Positions 35,337 through 45,411 are shown, numbered from the stretch's first letter. The stretch is DNA of 64,000 bases from Saprospiraceae bacterium (GCA_016713025.1 JADJPZ010000004.1:2418001-2482000), one strand, 5' to 3'. The notes: a model not told the origin generated them from the sequence alone. Numbers and translations are program-made.

Positions 35337-36569
35337 TTAATTTTTATCGGTCTCGGATTTTCCAGCAAAACTATTTCCCAGTATCCTGTCCCATAAAGCA
35401 CTAAAAGCTTCTCTAAAGTTAGCATCCCGGGGCCTTTCACCCTGATCTTTAAGGATATATTCACCCTGATCATTTTTTGTGAGATTAAATTTGAATACAA
35501 ACTGATCCGGGTCAGAAGTTTTCATCCTGAAAGTGCCAAATCGCAGGTCATAATATTGAATGGAGTCACTTTTATTTTCTACGATGTTAAAATAATCATC
35601 ACTGAACCATCTAAGGATTTTTAAAGTATGGTCGCTTTGAAATGCATCAGGATTTTCCGGTCTGCTTTTAGGTAATTTATTGAGTTTAAAAAATTTTTCT
35701 TCGTCAAAAAACGAATAAGAACCATAATAATACGCAGAGTCTGTTTCAGCAACTCCACTCCACAAAATATTATTGAGTATGGTAGGTGATGTAGTATATC
35801 TGTTTGCTTCAATACCTGCACGACTTATTGAGTTTTCAAAAATTGTATTGATTCTAGTTTTATTAAAAATGGTAAGAGCCATGTATAAACAACTGATGAT
35901 AAGCCCTCTGCGATTCCAAACCGCTCTTTGGCGGTCATGCTTAGGATAATATATTACGATGATCAAACAAATCAAAAATGGTACGGTGTACAATGGGTCT
36001 GCCACTGCTATGTTGTTGAAAGCAACTCTCTGATTGGAAAATGGAAGTAATATTTGTGTGCCATATGTCGTAAAACAATCCAATATAGGATGTGTAATCA
36101 GCACCCAAAGAAACATGATAATCCAATCTTTCAGGTCTGCCGTTGGTCGTGAGTAGGAAGGTCTTGAATATCGTTTATAAATAATCCATGCTGATAAAAG
36201 AATGACAGCCAGGCCAGTGACCAATTTCCCGAGTGAAAATGTCCCTAATAAAACAATAATCAAACCAATTGCTGATGTCAAAATACCCCACCCTACAATG
36301 CCAAACCATCTTTGAAAAGGCAATTGATACATCCTGAACACTACCCATCCTAAAATAAATGAAGTTATGAATAAATATAATGCCGAATGTGTTGGACCGC
36401 GATGAAATGCCAACGCATCAACAGGTGACATGATTCCATTGGCAATGACATCCATATCCGGCAATGTGCCGGCTATAGCACCCCAAACCATAGCCCTGTT
36501 ACCTATCTTTTTGCCAAGACTGGCTTCAGCCACTGCTGCTCCGAGGACAATTTGTGTGAGTGAATCCAT
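35337..36569 (-). CDS. YdjM-family membrane-bound metal-dependent hydrolase (DUF457)
   Basis: 410 residues. Starts MDSLTQIVLGAAVAEASLGKKIG, the typical opening; GTLPDMDVIA, FHRGPTHSAL and ITHPILDCFTTYGTQ supply the conserved Asp/His metal ligands between about six transmembrane helices (residues 60-235). The C-terminal third is a soluble domain of unknown role. The enzyme substrate is unknown. Lone gene between the HEPN module and rnc. Confidence 0.85.
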   Translation of the reverse strand: MDSLTQIVLGAAVAEASLGKKIGNRAMVWGAIAGTLPDMDVIANGIMSPVDALAFHRGPTHSALYLFITSFILGWVVFRMYQLPFQRWFGIVGWGILTSAIGLIIVLLGTFSLGKLVTGLAVILLSAWIIYKRYSRPSYSRPTADLKDWIIMFLWVLITHPILDCFTTYGTQILLPFSNQRVAFNNIAVADPLYTVPFLICLIIVIYYPKHDRQRAVWNRRGLIISCLYMALTIFNKTRINTIFENSISRAGIEANRYTTSPTILNNILWSGVAETDSAYYYGSYSFFDEEKFFKLNKLPKSRPENPDAFQSDHTLKILRWFSDDYFNIVENKSDSIQYYDLRFGTFRMKTSDPDQFVFKFNLTKNDQGEYILKDQGERPRDANFREAFSALWDRILGNSFAGKSETDKN

Positions 36570-36696
36570 TTTTTACATTACGAATTTGAATGTCTATAGA
36601 GTTTGGGATGTTCAAATTTTATCAAGATTTCCGACTTTTATAAATTTTCCATGTCTTGTCACCTACCTTTTTTTAAAAGCACCAAATCTTCGATGA

Positions 36697-37422
36697 TCAG
36701 GCAGTGACAGGTATTTTTAATAATTCAATGGCTTTGCTGGCGGCAGTTTGTTCAGCTGATTTTTTATTAAAATCTTCTGCAGTGGAAATTTCCTGACCAT
36801 CTATCACTACTGCCACTTTGAAGCAATCCCTTTTATCCAATTTAAATTTTGCAATGGTTGTAAAATTGATCTCCTTCCCATTTTTTTGACACCATTCGAG
36901 TAGGATTGATTTATGATTATCGTCCTTTGTTTCGAGCTCTATGATATCAATGTATTTCATCAGGATATTTCTTATGACATAGTTTTTGGTTTTTTCGTAA
37001 CCAAACTCAATATAGATAGCTCCTATCAATGCTTCAAAGGCATTGCCCAGCATAGCGCTGCTCATTTTACCCATACTGTATTCCGAAAGTATGACATCAA
37101 GACCCATCCTGTCGGCAATCTCATTGAGTGTCTGACGTTTTACGATTTTTGATCTCATTTTAGTCAAAAAACCTTCGTCTTTGTTGGGGTATTTTTTGAA
37201 AAGGTATTCTGCAACTATAGTGGAGAGAATAGCGTCACCCAGATATTCCAATCTTTCATTGGTAGGTTTTCCGGGGGTTTCATTGGTCATAGACTTATGA
37301 TAAAAAGCTGTCTTAAACAAACTAATTCTGGCAGGAGTAAAGCCCAAAATCGGTTTAAGTTTTTCGGTAAGCTCTTTATCTTCCGAAAGGTAAAGATTAT
37401 AAATTCTGCGTATTACGTCCAA
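36697..37422 (-). CDS. rnc: ribonuclease III
   Basis: 241 residues. Double-strand RNA endonuclease for rRNA and mRNA processing. RNase III signature NERLEYLGDAILSTIVAEYL (acidic catalytic residues), second acidic site GNAFEALIGAIYIEFG (about 127-142), and a C-terminal dsRNA-binding domain (about 165-237; SILLEWCQKNGKEINF ... SAEQTAASKAIELL). Last gene of acpP-fabF-rnc, 5 bp after fabF, the standard order in Bacteroidota. Confidence 0.96.
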   Translation of the reverse strand: MDVIRRIYNLYLSEDKELTEKLKPILGFTPARISLFKTAFYHKSMTNETPGKPTNERLEYLGDAILSTIVAEYLFKKYPNKDEGFLTKMRSKIVKRQTLNEIADRMGLDVILSEYSMGKMSSAMLGNAFEALIGAIYIEFGYEKTKNYVIRNILMKYIDIIELETKDDNHKSILLEWCQKNGKEINFTTIAKFKLDKRDCFKVAVVIDGQEISTAEDFNKKSAEQTAASKAIELLKIPVTA

Positions 37423-37427
37423 AATCT

Positions 37428-38675
37428 TTAATCCTTAAATCTTTTGATAATCAAAGAAGCATTGTGTCCGCCAAACCCGAATGTATTGCTCAGAGCGATA
37501 TCTATTTTTCTCTCCTGTGCCACATTGAATGTAAAATTCAGTTTAGGGTCAAACTCAGGATCATCTGTAAAGTGGTTGATGGTAGGAGGTATAAAGCCCT
37601 CATTGATAGCTATGACACAAGCCAAAGCTTCAACAGCTCCTGCACCGCCCAATAAGTGCCCTGTCATTGACTTGGTACTGCTGATATTCAGATCATATGA
37701 TGCATCACCAAAGACCCCTAGTATTGCTTTTGTTTCTGCTATATCCCCCAATGGTGTAGATGTACCATGCACATTGACATAATCTACATCAGATGGGTTG
37801 ATACCTGCGTCTCTTATTGCGTGCCTCATTACATTGCGAGCCCCAATGCCTTCAGGGTGAGGGGCCGTCATATGGTAAGCATCTGCTGTCATGCCTCCAC
37901 CCATCACTTCAGCATATATAGTAGCACCACGCTTTTTTGCATGTTCATACTCTTCAAATATAAAAGCTCCACCACCCTCTCCCAATACAAATCCATCTCT
38001 TTCTTTGTCAAATGGCCGACTTGCTGTTTCCGGGCTGTCATTTCTTTCTGACATCGCCTTCATAGCCGAAAATCCTCCCACGCTTGCTCTGGTGATAGCT
38101 GCTTCCGAACCACCGGTGATCATGATGTCCGCCCGACCAATCCGGATATAGTCAAACGAAGAGATGAGAGCATGAGTTGATGATGCACAGGCCGAAACGG
38201 TACCGTAATTGATGCCTCTGAATCCATATTTTATGGATATATGCCCGGGAGCAATATCCCCTATAAGTTTTGGGATAAGAAAGGGGCTATATCTTGGTTC
38301 TCCCGTCCAGTGTGCTGCTTCCGTGAGATCATGCTCTATAGTCTCAAATCCACCTATACCTGTCCCCCAAATTACCCCAGCACGATCCAGATCGATATTT
38401 TTGACATCTAGACCGGAAGAAAGCATCGCTTCATCTGCAGTCACCAAGGCGTACTGAGCAAAAGGATCGAGTCTTCGGGCTTCTTTTCTTTGAATAAACT
38501 GCTCAACGTCAAAGTCTTTTAATTCACAAGCAAATCTTACTTTGAACAGAGATGCATCAAATCTGGTAATAAGTCCCGCTCCACTGATACCTTTCTTAAG
38601 ATTTTCGGCAAACGCTTTGTATGTATTACCGATGGGCGTAAGCGCCCCGACTCCTGTGATTACTACACGTCTCAT
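37428..38675 (-). CDS. fabF: beta-ketoacyl-ACP synthase II
   Basis: 415 residues. Condenses malonyl-ACP with acyl-ACP in fatty-acid elongation. The Cys-His-His triad is visible: C163 in VSACASSTHAL, His in VNVHGTSTPLGD and His in KSMTGHLLGGAGAVE; NTFGFGGHNASL closes the active site. It stands 5 bp before rnc and 125 bp after acpP, with a hairpin in that gap. Confidence 0.97.
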   Translation of the reverse strand: MRRVVITGVGALTPIGNTYKAFAENLKKGISGAGLITRFDASLFKVRFACELKDFDVEQFIQRKEARRLDPFAQYALVTADEAMLSSGLDVKNIDLDRAGVIWGTGIGGFETIEHDLTEAAHWTGEPRYSPFLIPKLIGDIAPGHISIKYGFRGINYGTVSACASSTHALISSFDYIRIGRADIMITGGSEAAITRASVGGFSAMKAMSERNDSPETASRPFDKERDGFVLGEGGGAFIFEEYEHAKKRGATIYAEVMGGGMTADAYHMTAPHPEGIGARNVMRHAIRDAGINPSDVDYVNVHGTSTPLGDIAETKAILGVFGDASYDLNISSTKSMTGHLLGGAGAVEALACVIAINEGFIPPTINHFTDDPEFDPKLNFTFNVAQERKIDIALSNTFGFGGHNASLIIKRFKD

Positions 38676-38748
38676 ATGTCATATTGAAGTTGATCGCAAA
38701 AATCTGTAATTTTATTGGATTTAAGAACCTTTAATGTATAAAAAAAAA

Positions 38749-38774
38749 TCCACAAAAACTTATGCTTTTGTGGA
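38749..38774 (-). terminator. terminator/attenuator between acpP and fabF
   Basis: TCCACAAAA (38749-38757) and TTTTGTGGA (38766-38774) form a 9-bp stem; on the minus strand it is followed by nine T. It should make acpP mRNA more abundant than fabF-rnc mRNA. Confidence 0.75.
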
Positions 38775-38799
38775 CTTCCTGTTTTTTGTGAAATAATCC

Positions 38800-39036
38800 T
38801 TAAGATTTAGCGGCTTCCAAAAACTCTATAGCCTGACCAACAGTCTGGATTTTTTCAGCTTGATCATCAGGTATTGATACATCAAATTCTTTTTCAAACT
38901 CCATTATAAGTTCTACTGTATCCAATGAATCTGCTCCAAGATCGTTTGTGAAGCTTGCTTCGTTAGTTACTTCAGACTCATCAACACCTAACTTGTCAAT
39001 GATAATTTTTTTTACTTTTTCTGCGATTTGTGACAT
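38800..39036 (-). CDS. acpP: acyl carrier protein
   Basis: 78 residues from the ATG at 39036 (MSQIAEKVKK); a longer frame to 39066 would run through the promoter and is rejected. The 4'-phosphopantetheine attachment site is S37 in LGADSLDTVELIMEFE; the acidic helix pattern is normal. It carries acyl chains for FabF and the rest of fatty-acid synthesis. First gene of the cluster. Confidence 0.97.
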   Translation of the reverse strand: MSQIAEKVKKIIIDKLGVDESEVTNEASFTNDLGADSLDTVELIMEFEKEFDVSIPDDQAEKIQTVGQAIEFLEAAKS

Positions 39037-39054
39037 TTTAAATAATGTTTTCTG

Positions 39055-39100
39055 ATTATGCCGCAAAGTAAGTTATTAATGCATACATATACAAATAATT
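39055..39100 (-). promoter_or_regulatory. putative acpP promoter
   Basis: Minus strand TTACTTTG (about 39063-39070), one position off TAnnTTTG, with TTTG about 21 nt upstream as -33 element. The ATG follows after about 27 nt. Confidence 0.4.
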
Positions 39101-39310
39101 TATGTTTATTTTGATATAATAATTTATTATAATATGTTTTAATATGTTGTAAATCTGTGTTTTATATTATTTCTAAAATAATTAGACCATGTTTTCATAC
39201 ATGTCCATAATTAATTGGTAAAAATATGGGCAACAATAAGCAATTCTAAGTGAGTTAGTAATTAATCCATTAACTTTGTGTAAAAGTGATCAGAGAACAC
39301 CTATTTTATT

Positions 39311-40136
39311 CCTGGAAGGTTGTTCCCCAACAGAGTCACTTCCGCTTCAATTGGTCACTTTAAAAACACAAATAATCATAAGGGGATTATATTCCTGCTT
39401 CCAATCTCAATATCGTCATCTGCTAAAACTTCCAGGAAGTCCCGAGATCAGTTTATCAGTTTTTAAAGCACCACCAACTTCCAATATGTAAGTAGAATCT
39501 AAAATAAAATCACATCTGCCGGAGGTATTGACTAAATGTAATGGAGATATAGAATTTACAAAAAATGTCTCGCGGATGCAGCCTGAATTTAAATTATTTG
39601 GCTAAAGGCATGCCATTAGTGCGCAGTCCAGATAATAAGTTAACCTCGTAGGAGTTAATGAATGTATAGAAAACATAGCCTTATTTCTAGAATTCGAACT
39701 CCAACGTGGTAAAATTAAAATGGGAGTGATTTTTTTGAAGATCAAGAAGAAGAGCGTAAAGAAATCGTCGCAAACGATTTTAGCTCTGAACTGTGGGCTC
39801 CGTACCACAGCTAAGAATGCATAATATAAATGTTCTACGGACCGCGAGTATTTTTAACGAAGATATTCGGAAAAAGAACCACATTTAATTAAGTTCTTTA
39901 TCTGGACAGAGCACTAGGTTTGGATTGTGTAAAAGTACTTTTTCAGGCTTTCTATGAAGCTGTATGTACTTCCGCTTTCTGGTAATTTCTATGCTTCCGG
40001 CTAGTTTACTTACATTGGATTGAAAAGGAACAGAGTTGGCCAATTTGTTGATCAACTTCCTAATTTTAGGAATACCAACCGTGCAATAATTGGCAGTTTT
40101 AAAGTTTCGCAATCCTACTGCGTCACAATGCTTCAA
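39311..40136 (-). pseudogene. decayed DUF4143 AAA-type ATPase (C-terminal half)
   Basis: No long frame survives, but in-order pieces on the minus strand fit the C-terminal DUF4143 region of Bacteroidota ATP-binding proteins: LANSVPFQSNVSKLAGSIEI and KPEKVLLHNPNLVLC (about 40060-39890), then IRETFFVNSISPLHLVNTSG followed by RCDFILDSTYILEVGG (about 39575-39470), and ADDIEIGS-NIIPL (about 39430-39380). Frameshifts and stops separate them and the N-terminal ATPase half is missing. The spacer 39101-39310 and the remainder hold no other gene. Confidence 0.65.
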
Positions 40137-40147
40137 TGAAGCAGTTA

Positions 40148-40253
40148 TGTATTTTTTTTTTGCTTAAGGGTCACTTCGTGCTCCTCAGTCAAAAAAAAAG
40201 AACCCTCACTCTTTTGTGAAGGCCCCTCTTTATGAAAGCGTTATTCTTTGTTT
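40148..40253. repeat. dispersed repeat R, copy 1
   Basis: Begins near TTTTGCTTAAGGGTCACTTC, then an A-tract with GAACCCTCACTCTTTTGTG and ends TTATTCTTTGTTT before the octamer array. Nearly identical copies are at 46982-47087 and 48015-48083 (the last lacks the first part). It contains a CCTCAC...GTGAAGG stem and lies in each case just beside an octamer array. Confidence 0.75.
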
Positions 40254-40436
40254 AATGTGCTGATGTGGCAATGTGTTAATGTGGCAATGTGTTAATGTGG
40301 CAATGTGTCAATGTGGCAATGTGTCAATGTGCTAATTCGCTAATTTGACAATGCGGTAATGTGAAAATGGAGTAATTAACTAACTAGCACAATCAGTTAA
40401 TTAGCACATTAACTAATTATCGCATTAGCACATTAG
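40254..40436. repeat. octamer array AATGTGNN followed by its inverted orientation
   Basis: From 40254 to 40377 about 15 tandem 8-bp units follow the pattern AATGTGNN (TT, GC, TC, CT endings alternate); from about 40385 the units run in the opposite orientation (GCACATTA). The symmetry allows a very long hairpin. A second small inverted-orientation patch lies at 40601-40640 next to the adhesin stop. Not CRISPR: unit and spacer are far too short. Confidence 0.8.
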
Positions 40437-40567
40437 CCAGATGTCCCAGAGCGAAACAATTGATTTGACAAGTTATATTTCTTTATAGACTCAAGATTTT
40501 CAGTAAACTTGATAATCTCCATAGCAAACTCAAAACTCAAATCCAATATTGCATTTTCCTTATCCAT
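40433..40567 (-). pseudogene. truncated four-helix-bundle (23S rRNA IVS-like) protein, copy 1
   Basis: 44 codons: DKENAILDLSFEFAMEIIKF then NLSNQLFRSGTSG, which is the first half of the four-helix-bundle family (full length about 115-125 residues, continuing ...RSGTSIGAN). The stop TAA is supplied by the first octamer unit (GGC TAA TGTGC), so the array has replaced the second half. An identical 135-bp ORF lies at 48231-48365. Located directly after the giant adhesin gene on the same strand. Confidence 0.75.
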
Positions 40568-40644
40568 ATACGAAAAATTAAACATTAAAAAATTTAAACA
40601 TCATTCAATCAGCACATTAACTCATTAGCACATCAGCACATTAT

Positions 40645-43600
40645 CTAATTGTTATTAATCTGTATCGTCGCCGTACCACATTTTGGTGTCGGACATTCAA
40701 CTGGTGGGTTTCCCGGAGTACAATTGCCTGGATCTCCTATCTGGAAAGTCCTCGTACATCCAGGTGTGGCACTATCTGTCACTGTCACAGTAAATGTCGA
40801 TCCTCCACCTGCTGTACCTGTACCAAGTATGAACTGTGTTACTCCATATGGTACATTGGTGTTTGGTGTGATGGTCGTGCCGCCATTGATGGTCACATTA
40901 TATCCAGTTAACGAAGTATTGCTATTTGTTATTTGTGCATTAAATCTGATTCTGTTGTCTGTGATCAATGCTGGTGTTCCATTGTCCAGACATTCTAAAT
41001 TTTGGGGTACGATGGCTTGGATATTACAACAATTAGTCGGCGTATCTAATGTCACATTGCAAACTCCAGTACAGTTGGTTGTCGTATTGGTCACTGTTAC
41101 TGTATAGGTACCTCCGGTCAGCCCTGTACGGTTTGCTGTCGCAGCTCCATTGTCGCTCCATGCGTAGGTATATGTACCCGCTGGGCTTGGTACGACAGTG
41201 ATGTCACCACCTGTCAGGTTAGGGCAGCTCGGGTGGGTATTGGCTGTGATATTGCAAGTAGGATTTACTGTAGCATTTACTACCACTGCTGAACATGTTG
41301 CCGTACAGCCTGTGGTCGTATTTGTTACCGTCACAGTATATGTATTTGCCGATAAGCCTGTGATACTAGCCGTCGTAGCGTTATTGCTCCAAAGATAAGT
41401 CACTCCTGTCGCCGTCGCTGTTGCTGTACCATTAGGTGTAGCACAATTTGAATTATCTGTTTTACCACAGGTCACACTTGGATTTGTAGTTGTACTGGTT
41501 ATCACCGCTTGACATGTCTTGCTGCAATTAGGCAGGAAGTCATCAGTCACTGTTACCGTATAAGTACCAGCCGCTTTACCAGAGATCGATGATATAGTCT
41601 CACCACTACTCCACAGATATGTGATTGTTCCTTGACCTCCCATGACATTGACACTGGCTGATCCATTTACTGGAGTACACGTAGTCTGTGGTAAAGGCGC
41701 ACAAGTAACGGTTAGGTTACACACATTGCACGTTGGGGCATTGTACATACCTGAATCATTACATGATGTTGTAGTCTGAAATGATGCGGTCACAGTATTA
41801 TTCATTGATCCATTAGCTGGCAACGTAAATACTGCACAAACAGGTGGTAAAATTCCTCCGGATACATTGATCGTCTGAGTCTGACCGCCGGCAGTGACAA
41901 TGATATTTTCTCCAGCAGGCGGTACGGACCAATTAACTTCTACGTCCAAAACAAAATTTGTACCATCACATGATCCAGCATATACATTTGTTATATCAAG
42001 ATAACACTGATTGGGATTACATGGTAATTTTGGTTTTAAACTTCTTTGATCGCAGCAATTACTTCCACCAGTAAAACAGGCGTTTATAGTAAAAACTGTA
42101 TTGTTTGCCGGAATCGTAAAGGTCACAAAAGCCATTTGCTGTGCTCCTCCTACCACATCGATCACTTGTGTCACACCATTCAGAGTTACATTTATATTTT
42201 GTCCTGCAGGTGCATTTGCCCACGTGACATACGCATTGACCACCACTTCAGAGCTGGTACCATTCCAGTGACATGGACTTACAGATACATAACTTATGTT
42301 AACATCGCAATCCGGAGACAGATATAAACCCAAGTCCCAGGTCCTATCATCTTCTGCAGCATCAATTCTAGTAACTGGCATAATGATTCCGTCAGAATCT
42401 TTAGTATCATCTCCTCCTTGATCAGTCGAAGTAACTACATAGCCGGCAGGTGGATAAAATACAGCATAATAATCTGATGGTATCAGATTAGGGAATAAAT
42501 ATCTTCCATTCAGATCTGTCACTGTGAAGCCTACTAAAACATCAGTCAAAGGGTTGGAAATTCCATCACCGTTATCTCTGTATAGTTCCACCACTACACC
42601 TGATACACCTGTCCCAATTTCATCTTGTATTCCATTTTTATTGGTGTCTATCCATACATAATCTCCATATATACCAGGAATAGCTGGTGTTACCTGAATA
42701 CCTACCTTGATCGGTTCTGCTGGTAATAGTGACTGATTGTTGTCTGTTCGTGTCGCTCTGAAGCCAAATGAATTCCATGCGATCTCTCCATTGGAAGGTG
42801 CATCTACTGGTGCTCTCATGGGCCAGTTTAGGATGAATGAATCCAACGGATTGATGATAATATTTCCAAAATCAAATTTTAGTGATTGCACACTGGTGAT
42901 ATCTGGCAGTGGAGCCAAGGTCCAGTTGGCTGGGGTACAGCCTGTAGGAAATGGTGATGGATCCGCAGGTGCCTTCATCTCGTCTCTGCATGGATTTTGG
43001 GCTGTAGAGTAATATACGGTTACTCCTGCCGGAGCTATGATTGGATTGGCAAGATTAGGACGCCATGCGGTATTCCTCGGGCTTGGGTCAATAACCCCCA
43101 TATCCCCTACAAATGGAAGGATGTCTACTATCTCAATGTCCTTCATTGGCACGTTACCCGTATTTTTTACCACCAATCTATAATCAGCCATACCTCCATG
43201 TACAGTCTGTCCAAAAGCTGGATAACGAGAATACCCAGCGTCCAACTGACCTCTCACCCACTTGATAGACTCCATGGATGCTGAAGCCGGAATAATAATG
43301 CTATAACAAGAATAATTTGAACCGTAAGTTGTGACCGATTCTGTAGTATTTCCGTTTTGATTCCAGTCATTGGTATCTGTGAAACCAAAATTATTTGGCG
43401 AGGACACTAGGGAAACATTAGAGCCAAAAGCAGTAAATATGCCAACATACCCCGTATTTGGCAGTAAAGCAGGCCCTACCGTTGTGGCAATACTCACTTC
43501 AAACTTCTTACCAAACGGCAATACACTTCCAGTAGGAAATTTCCACCGATATAAATCATAGGATTTCCCTGAAATGGTTTGGTAATTAGGCAGAATCTCA

Positions 43601-45294
43601 AAAGTAGGTGTGGGCAGCCCAGAAGTCAAAGGATTAAACGTTTGTGAACCCGGTGTATATATGAACCCTGAAGGAACAAAATATCCTGCCACAGGATTGG
43701 TAACATCAGCATAACCAGCATTTGCAGTTACTTCACCTTTGAATACAATGGGTGTCCCTACAGGTTTTAAAACGTCGTTACAAGGTGTGGTTGATGCAAC
43801 AATATCCAGTGCTCCTGTAGTAGGTCGTGGCTTTAATATATAATTGTTATTGCACGTAGTTCTAGCAGCTAAGGCCGGGATACCAGGGGTAGTACTTTCC
43901 CATACCAAACAATTGGATACGGTTTCATCAGCCATTACATCATTTCTGGGCACAAAATACATCAGATGGTACAGGCCTAAACTGGTATTCGCAGGCCATG
44001 GGGTTTTCATCACAAATTTTATTTTGGTGAAGTATTCTCCTGAAGGTAAGAAAGGTACTACTTGTCCTCCAGTTATTGGATAGGAGGTCCAGCTTGCATT
44101 TAAATTGGTCTGATATTCCACATGGTCCAACATTCCTTGATTATCAAATCGAACACCTCTATATGGTGCAGTTTGATCGATATACACATTACCAGGAATC
44201 GTCTCGATGATTTCGAGGTTCTCCAATGGAACATTTCCTGTATTATTAAAACCAAAGTCATAACCAAACGACTGACCCGGGAATACATTTCCACCACCGG
44301 ATCTAGCCAAAGTTGCGGATATAGTAGGACTCGTAAGAGTGGTAGTCTCAATCAGGTCGGTTACACAGGTACCCCCCACATTATCTCCATTGCTCAGCGT
44401 AGACGGAGTACCACCAAACGGCGTATAGGCTACGGTAGCCGTGTTCGTTACTGAGTTGCCAGCCGAGAAAGGTGGATTATCGAACTTAACCGTGATATCC
44501 ACATGATAGGTATTAGCCTGCCAGTTAAACCCAAAGTTATAGAAAGATAAATCAGGCACATTGGCGGTTACTGTTCCTCCACTTTCTGTCCCTGTACCGA
44601 CTTGCGTGGCGCCATTAAAGACGACAGCGCTGACAAAAGTAGCACCAGCCGGCAAGACATCTGTTAAGACTATATTTTCTGCTTCCAAAGTACCAAATGG
44701 AATAGTACCGTAAATACCTTCATAAAAGATCCGTATTCTATAGGTTGTATTATACCCAATTGCACCGCCGTTCAGTAAGGTTTTTTCTGCACAGATCCGC
44801 GGTACCGCAGTAGAATTAATACAAAAGTTTTTCACACCAGAAGTGTTTCCGCTGCCATCAGTAATTTCAGCCGTAGAACATACATTGGTGTTATTAGGAG
44901 TGGTCAAGTTATTAACTCTTGCGCAAAACTCCAAAACTCCTGTAGAACCGGATGACAAAGGACTGACAAAATTAATGGTCAATTTTTTACTGCCTGGGGT
45001 ATTGGAAAATACAAAATTACCAACAGGAGCATGTACCGTACCTACAAAATCGGACACTGAATGTATCCAATCCGGTAGATTTATGACTGCCTTCACACCT
45101 GTGGCACTTCCTGTAGTACTGGATATGGCATAGTCCACCTGCATACAGTATTTAGCCCCTGATTGAATGGTTGTTAAGTTGTTCTTTTCAGAATATACCA
45201 AATTTATAGTCACCTGACTATACGCTTGATTTCCTATGCCTAAAACAATCAAACATAAGAATAAAAATAATGTTAGAAATGATTTTGCTTTCAT
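40645..45294 (-). CDS. giant secreted DUF11 / SdrD-B / SprB-repeat surface protein, paralogue 1
   Basis: 1549 residues from the ATG at 45294 (MKAKSFLTLF...; the frame to 45333 adds 13 unlikely residues). Signal peptide 1-27 (GNQAYSQ). Residues about 30-860 hold several DUF11-like beta domains (ENIVLTDVLPAGATFVSA; NTGNVPLENLEIIETIP; NTGNVPMKDIEIVDILP). An SdrD B-like domain follows at about 876-980 (GDYVWIDTNKNGIQDE, GRYLFPNL). Then come Cys-rich modules and three SprB-like repeats (about 1190-1430; TYLWSSGET-SSISG--AGTYTVTVTD). The C-terminus ends KCGTATIQINNN and lacks a standard type-A T9SS domain, so its export route is uncertain. Presumably an adhesin or matrix protein. Confidence 0.85.
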   Translation of the reverse strand: MKAKSFLTLFLFLCLIVLGIGNQAYSQVTINLVYSEKNNLTTIQSGAKYCMQVDYAISSTTGSATGVKAVINLPDWIHSVSDFVGTVHAPVGNFVFSNTPGSKKLTINFVSPLSSGSTGVLEFCARVNNLTTPNNTNVCSTAEITDGSGNTSGVKNFCINSTAVPRICAEKTLLNGGAIGYNTTYRIRIFYEGIYGTIPFGTLEAENIVLTDVLPAGATFVSAVVFNGATQVGTGTESGGTVTANVPDLSFYNFGFNWQANTYHVDITVKFDNPPFSAGNSVTNTATVAYTPFGGTPSTLSNGDNVGGTCVTDLIETTTLTSPTISATLARSGGGNVFPGQSFGYDFGFNNTGNVPLENLEIIETIPGNVYIDQTAPYRGVRFDNQGMLDHVEYQTNLNASWTSYPITGGQVVPFLPSGEYFTKIKFVMKTPWPANTSLGLYHLMYFVPRNDVMADETVSNCLVWESTTPGIPALAARTTCNNNYILKPRPTTGALDIVASTTPCNDVLKPVGTPIVFKGEVTANAGYADVTNPVAGYFVPSGFIYTPGSQTFNPLTSGLPTPTFEILPNYQTISGKSYDLYRWKFPTGSVLPFGKKFEVSIATTVGPALLPNTGYVGIFTAFGSNVSLVSSPNNFGFTDTNDWNQNGNTTESVTTYGSNYSCYSIIIPASASMESIKWVRGQLDAGYSRYPAFGQTVHGGMADYRLVVKNTGNVPMKDIEIVDILPFVGDMGVIDPSPRNTAWRPNLANPIIAPAGVTVYYSTAQNPCRDEMKAPADPSPFPTGCTPANWTLAPLPDITSVQSLKFDFGNIIINPLDSFILNWPMRAPVDAPSNGEIAWNSFGFRATRTDNNQSLLPAEPIKVGIQVTPAIPGIYGDYVWIDTNKNGIQDEIGTGVSGVVVELYRDNGDGISNPLTDVLVGFTVTDLNGRYLFPNLIPSDYYAVFYPPAGYVVTSTDQGGDDTKDSDGIIMPVTRIDAAEDDRTWDLGLYLSPDCDVNISYVSVSPCHWNGTSSEVVVNAYVTWANAPAGQNINVTLNGVTQVIDVVGGAQQMAFVTFTIPANNTVFTINACFTGGSNCCDQRSLKPKLPCNPNQCYLDITNVYAGSCDGTNFVLDVEVNWSVPPAGENIIVTAGGQTQTINVSGGILPPVCAVFTLPANGSMNNTVTASFQTTTSCNDSGMYNAPTCNVCNLTVTCAPLPQTTCTPVNGSASVNVMGGQGTITYLWSSGETISSISGKAAGTYTVTVTDDFLPNCSKTCQAVITSTTTNPSVTCGKTDNSNCATPNGTATATATGVTYLWSNNATTASITGLSANTYTVTVTNTTTGCTATCSAVVVNATVNPTCNITANTHPSCPNLTGGDITVVPSPAGTYTYAWSDNGAATANRTGLTGGTYTVTVTNTTTNCTGVCNVTLDTPTNCCNIQAIVPQNLECLDNGTPALITDNRIRFNAQITNSNTSLTGYNVTINGGTTITPNTNVPYGVTQFILGTGTAGGGSTFTVTVTDSATPGCTRTFQIGDPGNCTPGNPPVECPTPKCGTATIQINNN

Positions 45295-45411
45295 AAAAAT
45301 GTAATATTTAGATAAATAAATAATTGACACCACTTAATTTGGTGTTTAAATTATTGTTCTATTACATTCTCACTACATGTATAAAGATACAAGTACATCT
45401 TTAGGTTGGCA

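Noticed and set aside
40254..40436. Array of short repeats as a CRISPR
   Set aside because: Units are 8 bp without spacers, change orientation and no cas gene is present.
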